In this document: positions 53,721 through 62,706 of the stretch, piece after piece | Layout of the letters: each line of letters begins with the position of its first letter | Position numbering within the stretch: the stretch's first letter is position 1 | Origin: a bacterium | GTDB taxonomy: Bacteria > CLD3 > SB21 | NCBI GenBank assembly: GCA_008933615.1 | Contig: WBUR01000014.1 | Location: forward strand, 1 to 64,000 | Length of the DNA: 64,000 nt | Direction: 5' to 3' | Notes under the pieces: generated by a model | Databases searched by the model: none | Seen by the model: only the letters and a program-made list of their open reading frames with translations | Told to the model about the DNA's origin: nothing | Made by a program: the position numbers and the translations under genes

Positions 53721-56492
53721 ATGATCGATACTAAACATATCCTAACGGTCGGAGTTGACGACGATACCAAGGCCATTTACGACGAGTATATTGACAACCT
53801 GAATCAAAAAATCAGTATTTCTCCGGCCAATGCCAAAACGGCGTTCAAAGGATTGATGAATATTCTCATTTCTCTCGAGGAAAATAAGAATATCCGTAAA
53901 GGCTACGATTCGCTTCCGTCCTTCTTCATCACGCACCGTATGTTGTACATGAAATTATTCGACTTCCTGACCGAGAATAAATTCTCGCCGGAGGACATTG
54001 ATAATTTTCTGTTTAATGACCAGCCCTTGGCTCTGCCGTCAAATGAAGAATTCCTGACTTTTTGTAATGACGCTATATCGCGCGTATTTGAGACGTTGCA
54101 GCCTTTTCTCGATGCAGACGATGACGCCGACCGGTTTAACCGGGTCATCGCCTTATATACCCAATTCCTGAAAACTCAAAACGACGTTGGCGCAATGGTG
54201 ACGCTGATCCATCAATTCTCAGGCTTCGCCGACAAAATCTACATGGCCGGTTACAAAAAAACCAACGACGGCTGGGGCGGAAAACTCGATCTGGATAACG
54301 AGGTTTATCCTGTTTTTTTTGAACAGATCATTCGTGAAGAAGTCGAGCCGTATAAATATTCTGAATACGTCGTTCATTTTCTATATGACCGGTTAAAAGA
54401 AGTCGGCGAGGCGGAAACTGTTTTGCCCGATCTGTATGAGTTTTCCAAATCCCTTGCAAGTGGCGCCCAGTTGCGCGATGAGATCAAAGCCGCTGACGAA
54501 ATGCTCGCCACTGAAATTTCAAAAACGATACAGCTTGTTCAGGAACAGAAAGGCGAAGCGCTCAGCGCGTTTGCCCAGAGCGCAATCGTTAAGGAGCTGA
54601 CCGCCTATGAAAAACTGGAAGGCATCATCTATTTCTATTTTGACGACCGACGTTTGCATAAAGCCATGAAAGATACCAACACGGCTGATTTGTACGAATC
54701 GGCGCTCCGTATCATGAAAGATTACAGCCCGAAGATCAAACATTTCGTCATGTACGCGCTGGGGAAACTTTTGCTTGCTCCGAAATCCAAGGTCAAGATG
54801 GACGAATCGTCGCTTAAGATGTTCTGCAAGGAAACAAAGATGTGTCTGGAAACTATCAACAGCGATGCGGTGATGAATAATCTGCCTGCACAGTACCGTC
54901 AGCGCGTTCCGGATCTGGAAGTGCGGTTTCTCATGAACCGCATGATGACGAGCACCGTAACGTTGGAAAGATTTGAAGAACTGCAGGATCAGTTTCGCCA
55001 GTACCTGACCAATCAGCAGGATTTCCCGTTGATTCACGAAATGTATATCGAACGCGCAGCCGAAAAACGCCACGCCTCGGCGCTCATGTCATTTTATATT
55101 CTCGCCTGGCTCGCGCATGACATTGGCGATGTATTCCCTGATCCGCTGATCAAAGTTCTGGCGGGACGCCTTTCCCTGACGTACAGTTTTACGCGTCGGA
55201 TTAATTTGTTTTTTGAGATAAAGAAACTGCGGTACGAATTTGACGGTACGCACGGCGACAGAGAAACGTTGTATTATAACGGATTTGATAAACAACATGT
55301 TGAAATACCTGAAAAAGAAAAACATACGCCGCTTAAAGACCGGCCTTTCGACGAACAGTGGATCATGCTCTACCATTTTATCAACAACAAAGAACTTCAG
55401 CAGGCGTTGCGCCTTATCGACGAACAAGTTCTCTTCGATTACATCTATTCCAATCCAAAGCACACGGCTGAAGAGCTTGAAGAAGCGCGAATGGAATTAC
55501 GCGGAAAGGTATATAAAATACTCGATGATAAATTTCTCGATCTGATCAGTAATGAAGAAGAGCACGATAAACGCGTTGCGGAGTCGCGCGGAGAATTTCC
55601 CGCAGCCTATTACGGGAAATACGAAAAAGTTCGCAGTCTGCTCATAGCGCAGTTTCTAGCCTCCACGTGGGACGTAGAAGTATACGAACTCAAACGCAAA
55701 GGCAAGAAACCGCTGATCCGCATGACCCAGACGGAACTGCTGCGCAGTATCAAGAACATCGACGTCAAACGCGTGCTGGAACAGTACGAATACAAAGAAG
55801 CGCGTGAAAACATCGACGTCAATACGCTTAGCAAACAGGCCGAGGCGCGCGAACAGTTGCTCGGCTTCATTAATGGTTCCGTGAAAGAAGAAGCGCGAAC
55901 CGTTCAAAAACTTAACGGGCTTTCCGATGAAGCTATTGCGCTGTTGAGTTATTCCTCGACCAAACTGCGCTCGAATGAACTCAAGGTCGAACTCGGCGTG
56001 AAACAACTGGTCGAAAGACTCAAAGCCGACCTGGGCTTACAGGCATCGCGCGAGCCGCTCGCTCTCTCTACTATCCTTAATAATGCCTTCGCCGGTCAAT
56101 ATGGAAAGATCGACATAAAGGTCATAAAGAAGGACAAGAGCGGTAAGCCCCTCATCGATCAGGAAACAGGCGAAGAAGCAGAAAAGACCTACACGATCAC
56201 GCCGGAAAAATTTCCCGACTATCTTATTCCGGCGCGCGAGGAGATCGAGCGTATGGATAAAAAACAGCTTTATAGAACATTTTATTCTTTCACACTGCAG
56301 AGCATCATCAGCGAAACCTTCACGTCATTGACCTTTATCAGAGAAGCCCTTGCAAAGAATAAATATGTGGTCGCCGCTGACGGTTTGAAGGAACAGGCGC
56401 TGGAGAATCACGAGATCCTAGAATATGCGCGCATCAAAATGGAAATGGCCAATCAGCTCGCGCCGTATGAAATACCACAGAATGTGGCGTGA
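53721..56492 (+). CDS. Large unknown protein (923 residues)
   Basis: No family recognised. Predominantly helical, rich in Glu/Lys/Leu, with no signal peptide or membrane segment. A short strand-like segment near 780-810 (KIDIKVIKKDKSGKPLIDQ) breaks the helical character. Coding quality is good: one long frame with codon use like its neighbours. The start ATG is 13 bp after the acyl-CoA ligase stop, implying a shared transcript and perhaps a linked role. Length and helix content would fit a scaffold. Confidence 0.85.
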   Translation: MIDTKHILTVGVDDDTKAIYDEYIDNLNQKISISPANAKTAFKGLMNILISLEENKNIRKGYDSLPSFFITHRMLYMKLFDFLTENKFSPEDIDNFLFNDQPLALPSNEEFLTFCNDAISRVFETLQPFLDADDDADRFNRVIALYTQFLKTQNDVGAMVTLIHQFSGFADKIYMAGYKKTNDGWGGKLDLDNEVYPVFFEQIIREEVEPYKYSEYVVHFLYDRLKEVGEAETVLPDLYEFSKSLASGAQLRDEIKAADEMLATEISKTIQLVQEQKGEALSAFAQSAIVKELTAYEKLEGIIYFYFDDRRLHKAMKDTNTADLYESALRIMKDYSPKIKHFVMYALGKLLLAPKSKVKMDESSLKMFCKETKMCLETINSDAVMNNLPAQYRQRVPDLEVRFLMNRMMTSTVTLERFEELQDQFRQYLTNQQDFPLIHEMYIERAAEKRHASALMSFYILAWLAHDIGDVFPDPLIKVLAGRLSLTYSFTRRINLFFEIKKLRYEFDGTHGDRETLYYNGFDKQHVEIPEKEKHTPLKDRPFDEQWIMLYHFINNKELQQALRLIDEQVLFDYIYSNPKHTAEELEEARMELRGKVYKILDDKFLDLISNEEEHDKRVAESRGEFPAAYYGKYEKVRSLLIAQFLASTWDVEVYELKRKGKKPLIRMTQTELLRSIKNIDVKRVLEQYEYKEARENIDVNTLSKQAEAREQLLGFINGSVKEEARTVQKLNGLSDEAIALLSYSSTKLRSNELKVELGVKQLVERLKADLGLQASREPLALSTILNNAFAGQYGKIDIKVIKKDKSGKPLIDQETGEEAEKTYTITPEKFPDYLIPAREEIERMDKKQLYRTFYSFTLQSIISETFTSLTFIREALAKNKYVVAADGLKEQALENHEILEYARIKMEMANQLAPYEIPQNVA

Positions 56493-56567
56493 CAGAATTA
56501 GGTGTTGTTTTTTGAAGAGAGGTAAGTTTTGCCCGCGACTTTATGACAAAGGCAATTTATCGTTCTT

Positions 56568-56609
56568 TTTACCCTCGTTTGACGAACGAGTGTAAATGTT
56601 ACCCTCGTT
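56568..56609 (+). promoter_or_regulatory. Operator-like repeats ahead of fic
   Basis: TTTACcCTCGTT and AACGAGtGTAAA form an imperfect 29-bp palindrome (56568-56596). TTACCCTCGTT is then repeated directly at 56599-56609, 30 bp from its first occurrence. The site ends 15 bp before the fic ATG, so a protein bound there could block initiation. Confidence 0.6.
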
Positions 56610-56623
56610 GAAAATTGAAAAAA

Positions 56624-57709
56624 ATGAAGTATCATCCGTTAAAACCACACAATACATTACCTGATTTGCCCCCGAAGGCAGAGGTTGAAACAAAAGCAAT
56701 CCTTAAGAAAGCCCTGTCGGCAAGCAGATCACTTTCTGAATTAAAGGGAGCCATCACTAATTTACCTAATCCCCTTTTGTTTGTTGACACTATCCACTTG
56801 CAGGAAGCCCGGGCCAGTTCAGCTATTGAAAATATCATTACGACTCAGGACGCGCTTTTTCAAGCCTCCGTCGCAGACAAACAAATTGAAAACCCTGCGA
56901 CAAAAGAAGTCATTCATTATAAAGACGCTTTATGGTTTGGCATAGAGCAGCTTAAAAAAAAACCGCTCCTGACTACCAATCTTTTCATTGAGATCATGCG
57001 GATCATAAAGGAAAACAGGTCTGGCATACGAAATATACCGGGAACACAATTAAAAAACCCGGTTACCGGCCTGATAATTTATACGCCGCCCGAAGGAGAA
57101 GGCATTATAAGAGATAAACTAAAAGCGTTGGAAACATTCATTAATACCGAAAACGGTATGGACCCTATGATTAAATTGGCCTTGATTCACTATCAGTTTG
57201 AAGCGATTCACCCTTTTTTTGATGGAAATGGAAGAACCGGCAGGATCATTCTTTTGCTCTATCTAAAAATTTGCGGGTTAATGGACTTGCCGGCGCTCTA
57301 TTTAAGTAGTTATATTTTGAAAAACAAAAATACATATTATGTCAACTTAAGAAATGTAACCGAAAAAAATGATTGGGAAAGCTGGATCCTTTACATGCTT
57401 GATATGATAGAGGTGACTTCTCAAAAAGGAAGAGAACGGATTGAGGAAACGAAAACATTAATGAAATCAATGGGCGGCAAGATTCAAAAAAAACTGCCTA
57501 AAATATATTCAAAAGATCTTTTGGAAATACTATTTCGGCTGCCCTACACAAAACGAAATTTTATAGAAACCGCAGGGCTGGGTAATATCAAAACCTCGGG
57601 ATCTTATTTAAAAAGTTTGGAAGAAAAAGGATTTCTTAAAAGTGTAACCGTAGGCAAAGAAAAACTTTATTTAAACTTTCAGCTGATGGAGATACTAAAA
57701 AAACAGTAG
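56624..57709 (+). CDS. Fic-family protein with C-terminal winged-helix
   Basis: 361 residues from the ATG at 56624 (an in-frame TTG at 56615 is possible). The catalytic motif HPFFDGNGRTGR starts at His196; an N-terminal self-inhibitory motif S-x-x-x-E-N lies at Ser65-Asn70 (SSAIEN). Fic proteins transfer AMP to hydroxyl residues of target proteins. The last 65 residues look like a winged helix (LLEILFRLPYTKRNFIETAG), which could bind DNA. It lies beside operator-like repeats, suggesting self-control. A chromosomal regulator or a toxin role is possible; no antitoxin gene is adjacent. Confidence 0.92.
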   Translation: MKYHPLKPHNTLPDLPPKAEVETKAILKKALSASRSLSELKGAITNLPNPLLFVDTIHLQEARASSAIENIITTQDALFQASVADKQIENPATKEVIHYKDALWFGIEQLKKKPLLTTNLFIEIMRIIKENRSGIRNIPGTQLKNPVTGLIIYTPPEGEGIIRDKLKALETFINTENGMDPMIKLALIHYQFEAIHPFFDGNGRTGRIILLLYLKICGLMDLPALYLSSYILKNKNTYYVNLRNVTEKNDWESWILYMLDMIEVTSQKGRERIEETKTLMKSMGGKIQKKLPKIYSKDLLEILFRLPYTKRNFIETAGLGNIKTSGSYLKSLEEKGFLKSVTVGKEKLYLNFQLMEILKKQ

Positions 57710-57854
57710 TCGGACGCGAAATGGACACGTTGAATTGCAGCAGAATGTGGGGTGAGTTGGTTCGAATAGTTGTCGTGTGAACTTGAAGATCATTACGTTC
57801 GTCACTTTAGACAAAATTATATGTTTATATATCATTTTTGCAAAGGAGGTTCCA

Positions 57855-58325
57855 GTGCGTTATTTTATTCCAGCTTTTGCAGCCATAATTGTGGCCTGCT
57901 TGGGATGTTCAAATCCTCATAAAGAACTAAAAACAGAGCACGATGCTCTTCGTCTGAAACATACGACCTTTAAGAAGGATCACGACAGTCTTCGTACGGA
58001 ACACCGCAACCTGAAATCTGCGCATATCGCCCTATTAACCAACGAAAAGAACCTGAACCCTTCGGTAATCTACCCGGAACATGAATTGTGGGCGCGTACA
58101 CATGACAGTCTTGCGCTTGCGCATAATGCGTTAGTTGTTGCGCACAGGGCAATAGAAGAACAGCACAAGTCGGGTAATGTGTCCGTTGAGCAAATGGAGT
58201 CTGATCACAGTCGGATGCGGGAAGAACACAAAAGAATGCAGGAGGAGCACGACCTTTGGATCGCTCAACATATCACGATGCGAGATGACCATTTAAAAGC
58301 CATGGAAGAATTAAAGAAAGAGTAG
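57855..58325 (+). CDS. Lipoprotein with histidine heptad ladder
   Basis: 156 residues from a GTG start with AGGAGG five bases upstream. The lipobox ends at Cys18 (ACLGC). The rest is a predicted long coiled coil with His exactly every seven residues in three blocks: 22, 29, 36, 43, 50, 57; then 76, 83, 90, 97, 104; then 118, 125, 132, 139, 146. The last two blocks are in register with each other, two heptads apart. The residue class at the other heptad positions is mostly Leu/Met hydrophobic. Envelope-anchored; a metal-binding or pH-sensitive rod is an idea. No known family. Confidence 0.85.
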   Translation: MRYFIPAFAAIIVACLGCSNPHKELKTEHDALRLKHTTFKKDHDSLRTEHRNLKSAHIALLTNEKNLNPSVIYPEHELWARTHDSLALAHNALVVAHRAIEEQHKSGNVSVEQMESDHSRMREEHKRMQEEHDLWIAQHITMRDDHLKAMEELKKE

Positions 58326-58418
58326 AGTGAAGTTGTCTGATGTGTGTCCCGCGTGAATCAAGGATTTAAGGAAGACGCACTGATTAACAAACAAGTCTTG
58401 CGCTTTATTTGAATTGAG

Positions 58419-58958
58419 ATGACTAAGATGAAAATATCATTCTTGAGAAAAGACAGTCCCTTCCTTCCGTTATTCTGGATAGGGATATCTGTCATATTGT
58501 TGGTCGCCGATTACAATGCCGGCCCGTTTATCCAATTTCCGATCACTTATCTTATTCCTGTCGCTCTGGCGTCTTGGTATACCGGACGCGGTTGGGGTAT
58601 TGCATTTGCTATAGCGCTGCCTCTGGTCCGCTTGTTTTTTAATATCGCTCTGTGGACAGTCCCATGGACTTTTGTTGACGCTTCTATTAATTGTTTTATC
58701 AGAATCACCATTTTTTCCCTGCTTGCGATTCTGATAAACCGCACAGCCAGCCAATCGCGGGAATTAACCGAGGAAGTTGAAATTTTGAGCGGATTGCTGC
58801 CTATTTGTTCCTTTTGTAAAAAAATTCGTGACGATAAGCAGGAGTGGCAACCAATCGAGTCGTATATATCAAAAAGGAGCGAGGCATCATTTTCACACGG
58901 CCTGTGCCCGGAATGCGCCGAAAAGCATTACGGAGAATATCTGAGGAAGAAGTCATAG
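58419..58958 (+). CDS. Small membrane protein with C-terminal CxxC domain
   Basis: 179 residues; ATG at 58428 is an alternative start. Three or four hydrophobic segments lie between residues 18 and 108. The cytoplasmic tail has LLPICSFCKKIRDD (two Cys, CxxC) and, later, HGLCPECAEKHY (CxxC), likely a zinc-binding unit. This tail is found at the end of PAS/GAF/receiver proteins in many bacteria, so signalling is inferred. Sensor domains are absent here, and the membrane part may itself sense. Confidence 0.8.
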   Translation: MTKMKISFLRKDSPFLPLFWIGISVILLVADYNAGPFIQFPITYLIPVALASWYTGRGWGIAFAIALPLVRLFFNIALWTVPWTFVDASINCFIRITIFSLLAILINRTASQSRELTEEVEILSGLLPICSFCKKIRDDKQEWQPIESYISKRSEASFSHGLCPECAEKHYGEYLRKKS

Positions 58959-59211
58959 CCATTGAAATGGTTGACCTACTGCGCTACGGAGCGCCGGAAA
59001 AATACATGAAAGAACTCATAACCTAGCCGAAAAGCAAATAAGTTGGTGGTCGCCGTATAGGCGGTTATGAAGAGATAGCACGCATACAATGAAAGCAGCG
59101 TGTTGTGAATTAATCAAAATTTAGATTTCAAAGGTAAGCTTTACTCAGGTTTTCCAACCGTTCTTTAAATTACACTTCTGCTCCAACTGATCTATACGGA
59201 GGAAAAAATTT

Positions 59212-60825
59212 ATGAATCCCATGCGTCTACACCGAATCGTTGTTGTAATAAGTTTATGCGGCTTGGTAATCAGTTCATGCGGAAAATCCGAAAAGATTTC
59301 CGATGATGCTAATTTAAAACCCAAATACGGCGGCACGCTCGTTTACACCAAGAACAGCCCGCCCGTAACGCTCGATCCAGCGCTTACCACAGAAACGGAA
59401 TCCACGATTCCCTGCGATAATATTTTCGATCCATTGGTACAGCTCCAGCTCGGCAAAACGGGCATTGCGCCGGCGCTCGCAAAAACTTGGGATATTTCCA
59501 AAGATGGACTGGTCTACACCTTTCATTTGCGCACGGGCGTTACATTTCACGACGGCACGCCATTCACCGCCAAAGCGGTTCTCTTCAGTTTCAACCGTCA
59601 GCGCGATCCGAAACACCCCTTCCATCAGGGCGGCGACAAATTCGAGTACTGGAAAAACTTCTCGATGAATGAAATGATCAAAGATATTAAGGCGGTGAAC
59701 GATTCAACAGTACAGTTCACGCTATCCAGCGCCAACGCAACTTTTCTGTATATTCTCAGCATGCAGTTCACCGCTATCGTGAGCCCTGACGGTATGAAAA
59801 AATACGGCACTCAGTTCTATGCCCACCCGATCGGAACCGGCGCGTTTCATTTTGTATCGTGGCAGAGCGATGATAATCTGATACTCGCGGCAAATACGGA
59901 ATACTGGGACGGGAGGCCGTATCTTGATACCTTGATATTCAAAGCGGTTAATAAATCGGAAGAACGGGTTTCCAGATTGCTTTCAGGTGAATACGACATG
60001 ATCGAATCGCCGACGCCGGAAAAGATCTCCGAGATCGAAAACAATAAGAACCTCAAAGTTTTCAAACAGCCCGGCGTCAACATTGCCTACATGGCGATGA
60101 ATATGAACAAAAAACCTTTTTCGGACGAACGCGTGCGCAAAGCGATCGTGTATGCGGTTAACCGCGAGAAACTCGTGGAACAAGTGTATGGAGAATTCGG
60201 GCGTCCCGCGAAAAATCCTATTCCGCCGATGTTATTAGGATATAATGAAGAAATTCGTTTCACACCGTACGATCCTGAAAAAGCAAAACAATTACTCGCA
60301 GAGGCAGGCTTTCCCGACGGTTTTAAAACGAAGCTTTGGTATATGCCCATCGCGCGGGAATATATGCCTGACGGTAAAAGAACGGCTGAACTCATCGAAG
60401 CAGATCTGAAAGCGGTTGGCATCGAAGCTGAAATTTCAACCTATCCATGGCACGAATATCTTGAAAAACTTTACCGCGGCGAACATGAGATGGCGATCAT
60501 GGGCTGGATTGCCGACATTCCCGATCCGGATAATTTTTTCTACCCGCTGCTGGACAAAACGGTCGCGGAAATCGTTCCGTCCAACAACATTGCCTTTTAT
60601 AAAGGTGAGGATATGCATCAGCTTTTGCTCCAGGGCAAGTTAGCCACGGATTTGGTTGCACGCAGTAAGATCTATAGAGACGCTTGCGCCGTATTCAACC
60701 GTGATCTTCCGTGGTTCACGATCGCGCATTCCGTCGTGATCGTTCCGATGCAATCGTACGTAATGAATTTTCAGCCGTATGCAAGTTACGCGCGTAAATT
60801 TAATACCGTTTGGCTAAACAGATAG
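59212..60825 (+). CDS. Peptide-binding lipoprotein, ABC family 5, copy 1
   Basis: 537 residues. The lipobox ISSC places Cys at residue 23. The SBP_bac_5 fold is marked by LDPALTTETES, WDISKDGLVYTFHLR and FHDGTPFTA; the C-terminal lobe holds YMPDGKRTAELIEADLKAVG. Such proteins deliver oligopeptides, dipeptides or nickel to an ABC permease. GGAGG precedes the ATG. First of three tandem paralogues, 36 bp from the second, with no permease gene in view. Confidence 0.93.
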   Translation: MNPMRLHRIVVVISLCGLVISSCGKSEKISDDANLKPKYGGTLVYTKNSPPVTLDPALTTETESTIPCDNIFDPLVQLQLGKTGIAPALAKTWDISKDGLVYTFHLRTGVTFHDGTPFTAKAVLFSFNRQRDPKHPFHQGGDKFEYWKNFSMNEMIKDIKAVNDSTVQFTLSSANATFLYILSMQFTAIVSPDGMKKYGTQFYAHPIGTGAFHFVSWQSDDNLILAANTEYWDGRPYLDTLIFKAVNKSEERVSRLLSGEYDMIESPTPEKISEIENNKNLKVFKQPGVNIAYMAMNMNKKPFSDERVRKAIVYAVNREKLVEQVYGEFGRPAKNPIPPMLLGYNEEIRFTPYDPEKAKQLLAEAGFPDGFKTKLWYMPIAREYMPDGKRTAELIEADLKAVGIEAEISTYPWHEYLEKLYRGEHEMAIMGWIADIPDPDNFFYPLLDKTVAEIVPSNNIAFYKGEDMHQLLLQGKLATDLVARSKIYRDACAVFNRDLPWFTIAHSVVIVPMQSYVMNFQPYASYARKFNTVWLNR

Positions 60826-60861
60826 AATTCAAGTTTCATCATTAAACAAGGATATAGAGAT

Positions 60862-62469
60862 ATGATCACAAGAAAACTTTCATTTATCCTATCGGCTTGC
60901 ATCGCCGTATGGAGCCTCTCATGCGGACCTGAGAAAAAAACAAATACGGTAAGCGACGACGCTAAACCGGAATACGGAGGAACATTTATTTATGCTAAGA
61001 ACGGTCCTCCAATCACGCTTGATCCCGCGCTCACGAAAGAAACGGAGTCAACCGTCATCGCGGACAATATTTTTGACGGCTTGGTACAGCAGCGCGCCGG
61101 GAAAATCGCAATCGATCCATGCCTTGCAAAATCATGGGATATCTCCAAAGACGGAAAAATATATACATTCCATTTACGAAATGGCGTCAAATTTCATGAC
61201 GGCACTCCTTTCACGGCAGGCTCCGTTCTGTTCTCGTTCGATCGACAGGGCAACCCCAAACATCCTTTTCACGGCAAGGCCGATTTTGATTTCTGGCGGA
61301 GTTTTAATATGGATAATATCATCAAGAGCATTAAAGCGCCGGATGACTCCACAATAATATTTACACTGACAAGCCCGGATGCAACGTTCCTTAATATTCT
61401 ATCCATGAACTTTCTTCAGATAATCAGTCCGGAGGCAATGAAAAAATTCGGCGCCGATGCGTACAAGAACCCGGTTGGAACCGGCGCATTCAAATTTGTA
61501 AGCTGGAGCGATGACGGAAGCGTGGTGACGGTGGCAAATGAGCATTATTGGAACGGCAGACCGTATCTCGATACGCTGATATTCAAGCCCTTTCCCGATG
61601 CGCGTAAGCGCTGGCAAGCTCTTAAAGAAGGCGCAGTCAGTATGATGAGCGTCCCGGATCAGGCCGATCTGGCAGAGATACAGAATACCGCTGGAGTAAA
61701 ATCTTCGCAACAACCCGGGGTCAATGTCGCATACCTTGCGATGAATATGAATAAGAAGCCGTTTGATGATTTGAAAGTTCGCCAGGCGATCGTGTATGCC
61801 ATCGACCGGGAAAAACTGGTAAAAGCTGTCCTGTCACAACTCGGTCGGCCGGCCAAAAATCCAATCCCTCCAAATCTGCTGGGTTACAATGAAGAAATTC
61901 GCTTCACTCCCTTCGATCCTGCAAAGGCTAAACAGCTTCTTACGGAAGCCGGTTTTCCGAACGGGTTCAAGAGTTCGCTCTGGACATTGCCCGTTTCACG
62001 CGAATATATGCCTAATGGAAAACTTGCCGCTGAACTTATCCAGGCCGATCTGAAAGCGGTGGGAATTGAAACCGAAATAATCATACCGGAATTTCAGGAA
62101 TATCTGAGACGTCGCGGCAATGGCGAGCATGAACTGCTTATCTCCGGATGGGTTGGCGATGTTCCCGATCCGCATTTCTTTTTCTATCCATTGCTTGATA
62201 AGGTGAGCGCCGAACAACGGCCATCGAATAATGCGGCATTTTACAAAAGCCAGGAAATGCACGACCTGATCGTCAAAGGAAAAGAAACTTTCGATCCGGT
62301 GGAGAGAAGCAATATTTACAAGAAGGCTTGTGAGGTTTTTAATAAAGACCTGCCGTGGTTTACGATAGCGCATGCCGTCGCCATCGTTCCGATGCGCGAC
62401 CACGTGATGAATTTTCTCATGCACGCAAGTTCCGTTAGAAAATTCGACAAAGTCTGGCTTAAAAAATAG
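60862..62469 (+). CDS. Peptide-binding lipoprotein, ABC family 5, copy 2
   Basis: 535 residues, lipobox WSLSC (Cys21). It aligns with copies 1 and 3 over the whole length, sharing for instance KNGPPITLDPALTKETES and PTKNPIPP-like phrases (AKNPIPPNLLGYNEEIRFTP). The ligand-lobe residues differ between copies, so each may prefer another peptide. The downstream gap to copy 3 (62470-62706) holds a short REP-like remnant. Confidence 0.93.
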   Translation: MITRKLSFILSACIAVWSLSCGPEKKTNTVSDDAKPEYGGTFIYAKNGPPITLDPALTKETESTVIADNIFDGLVQQRAGKIAIDPCLAKSWDISKDGKIYTFHLRNGVKFHDGTPFTAGSVLFSFDRQGNPKHPFHGKADFDFWRSFNMDNIIKSIKAPDDSTIIFTLTSPDATFLNILSMNFLQIISPEAMKKFGADAYKNPVGTGAFKFVSWSDDGSVVTVANEHYWNGRPYLDTLIFKPFPDARKRWQALKEGAVSMMSVPDQADLAEIQNTAGVKSSQQPGVNVAYLAMNMNKKPFDDLKVRQAIVYAIDREKLVKAVLSQLGRPAKNPIPPNLLGYNEEIRFTPFDPAKAKQLLTEAGFPNGFKSSLWTLPVSREYMPNGKLAAELIQADLKAVGIETEIIIPEFQEYLRRRGNGEHELLISGWVGDVPDPHFFFYPLLDKVSAEQRPSNNAAFYKSQEMHDLIVKGKETFDPVERSNIYKKACEVFNKDLPWFTIAHAVAIVPMRDHVMNFLMHASSVRKFDKVWLKK

Positions 62470-62539
62470 CCGGTAACCGTTAAGCCGCAAATGGTCACAA
62501 ATTTTTACAAAGAAAAAAAGTCTGTTTAATAGCATGTAT

Positions 62540-62560
62540 GTCATGCTGTGCCTGTCGAAG
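62540..62560. repeat. Possible remnant of the fold-back element
   Basis: GTCATGCTGTGCCTGTCGAAG resembles the inner arm of the 154-bp elements (GTCATGGTTCGACAAG and its partner). One short fragment only, so tentative. Confidence 0.3.
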
Positions 62561-62706
62561 TGTTATAAGTAAATGGACTTTTTCTTCAACTTCTGTTCTT
62601 AAATAATTCATATGTGAATCTGTGGCAGTTCTATTTTAGTTCGGAACTACCGTGCTCTCACTGCAACTTATTTGTGCGGTTCGATTATTCAGAAAGGAGA
62701 AGCGTC

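Noticed and set aside
54519-55073. 184-residue frame antisense to the 923-residue orphan
   Set aside because: No motif or start signal; opposite to a much longer frame in a co-directional gene pair.
58844-59026. Small frame of 60 residues overlapping the end of the CxxC membrane protein
   Set aside because: Most of it lies in another frame of a supported gene; the free tail is only about 25 residues and has no ribosome site.
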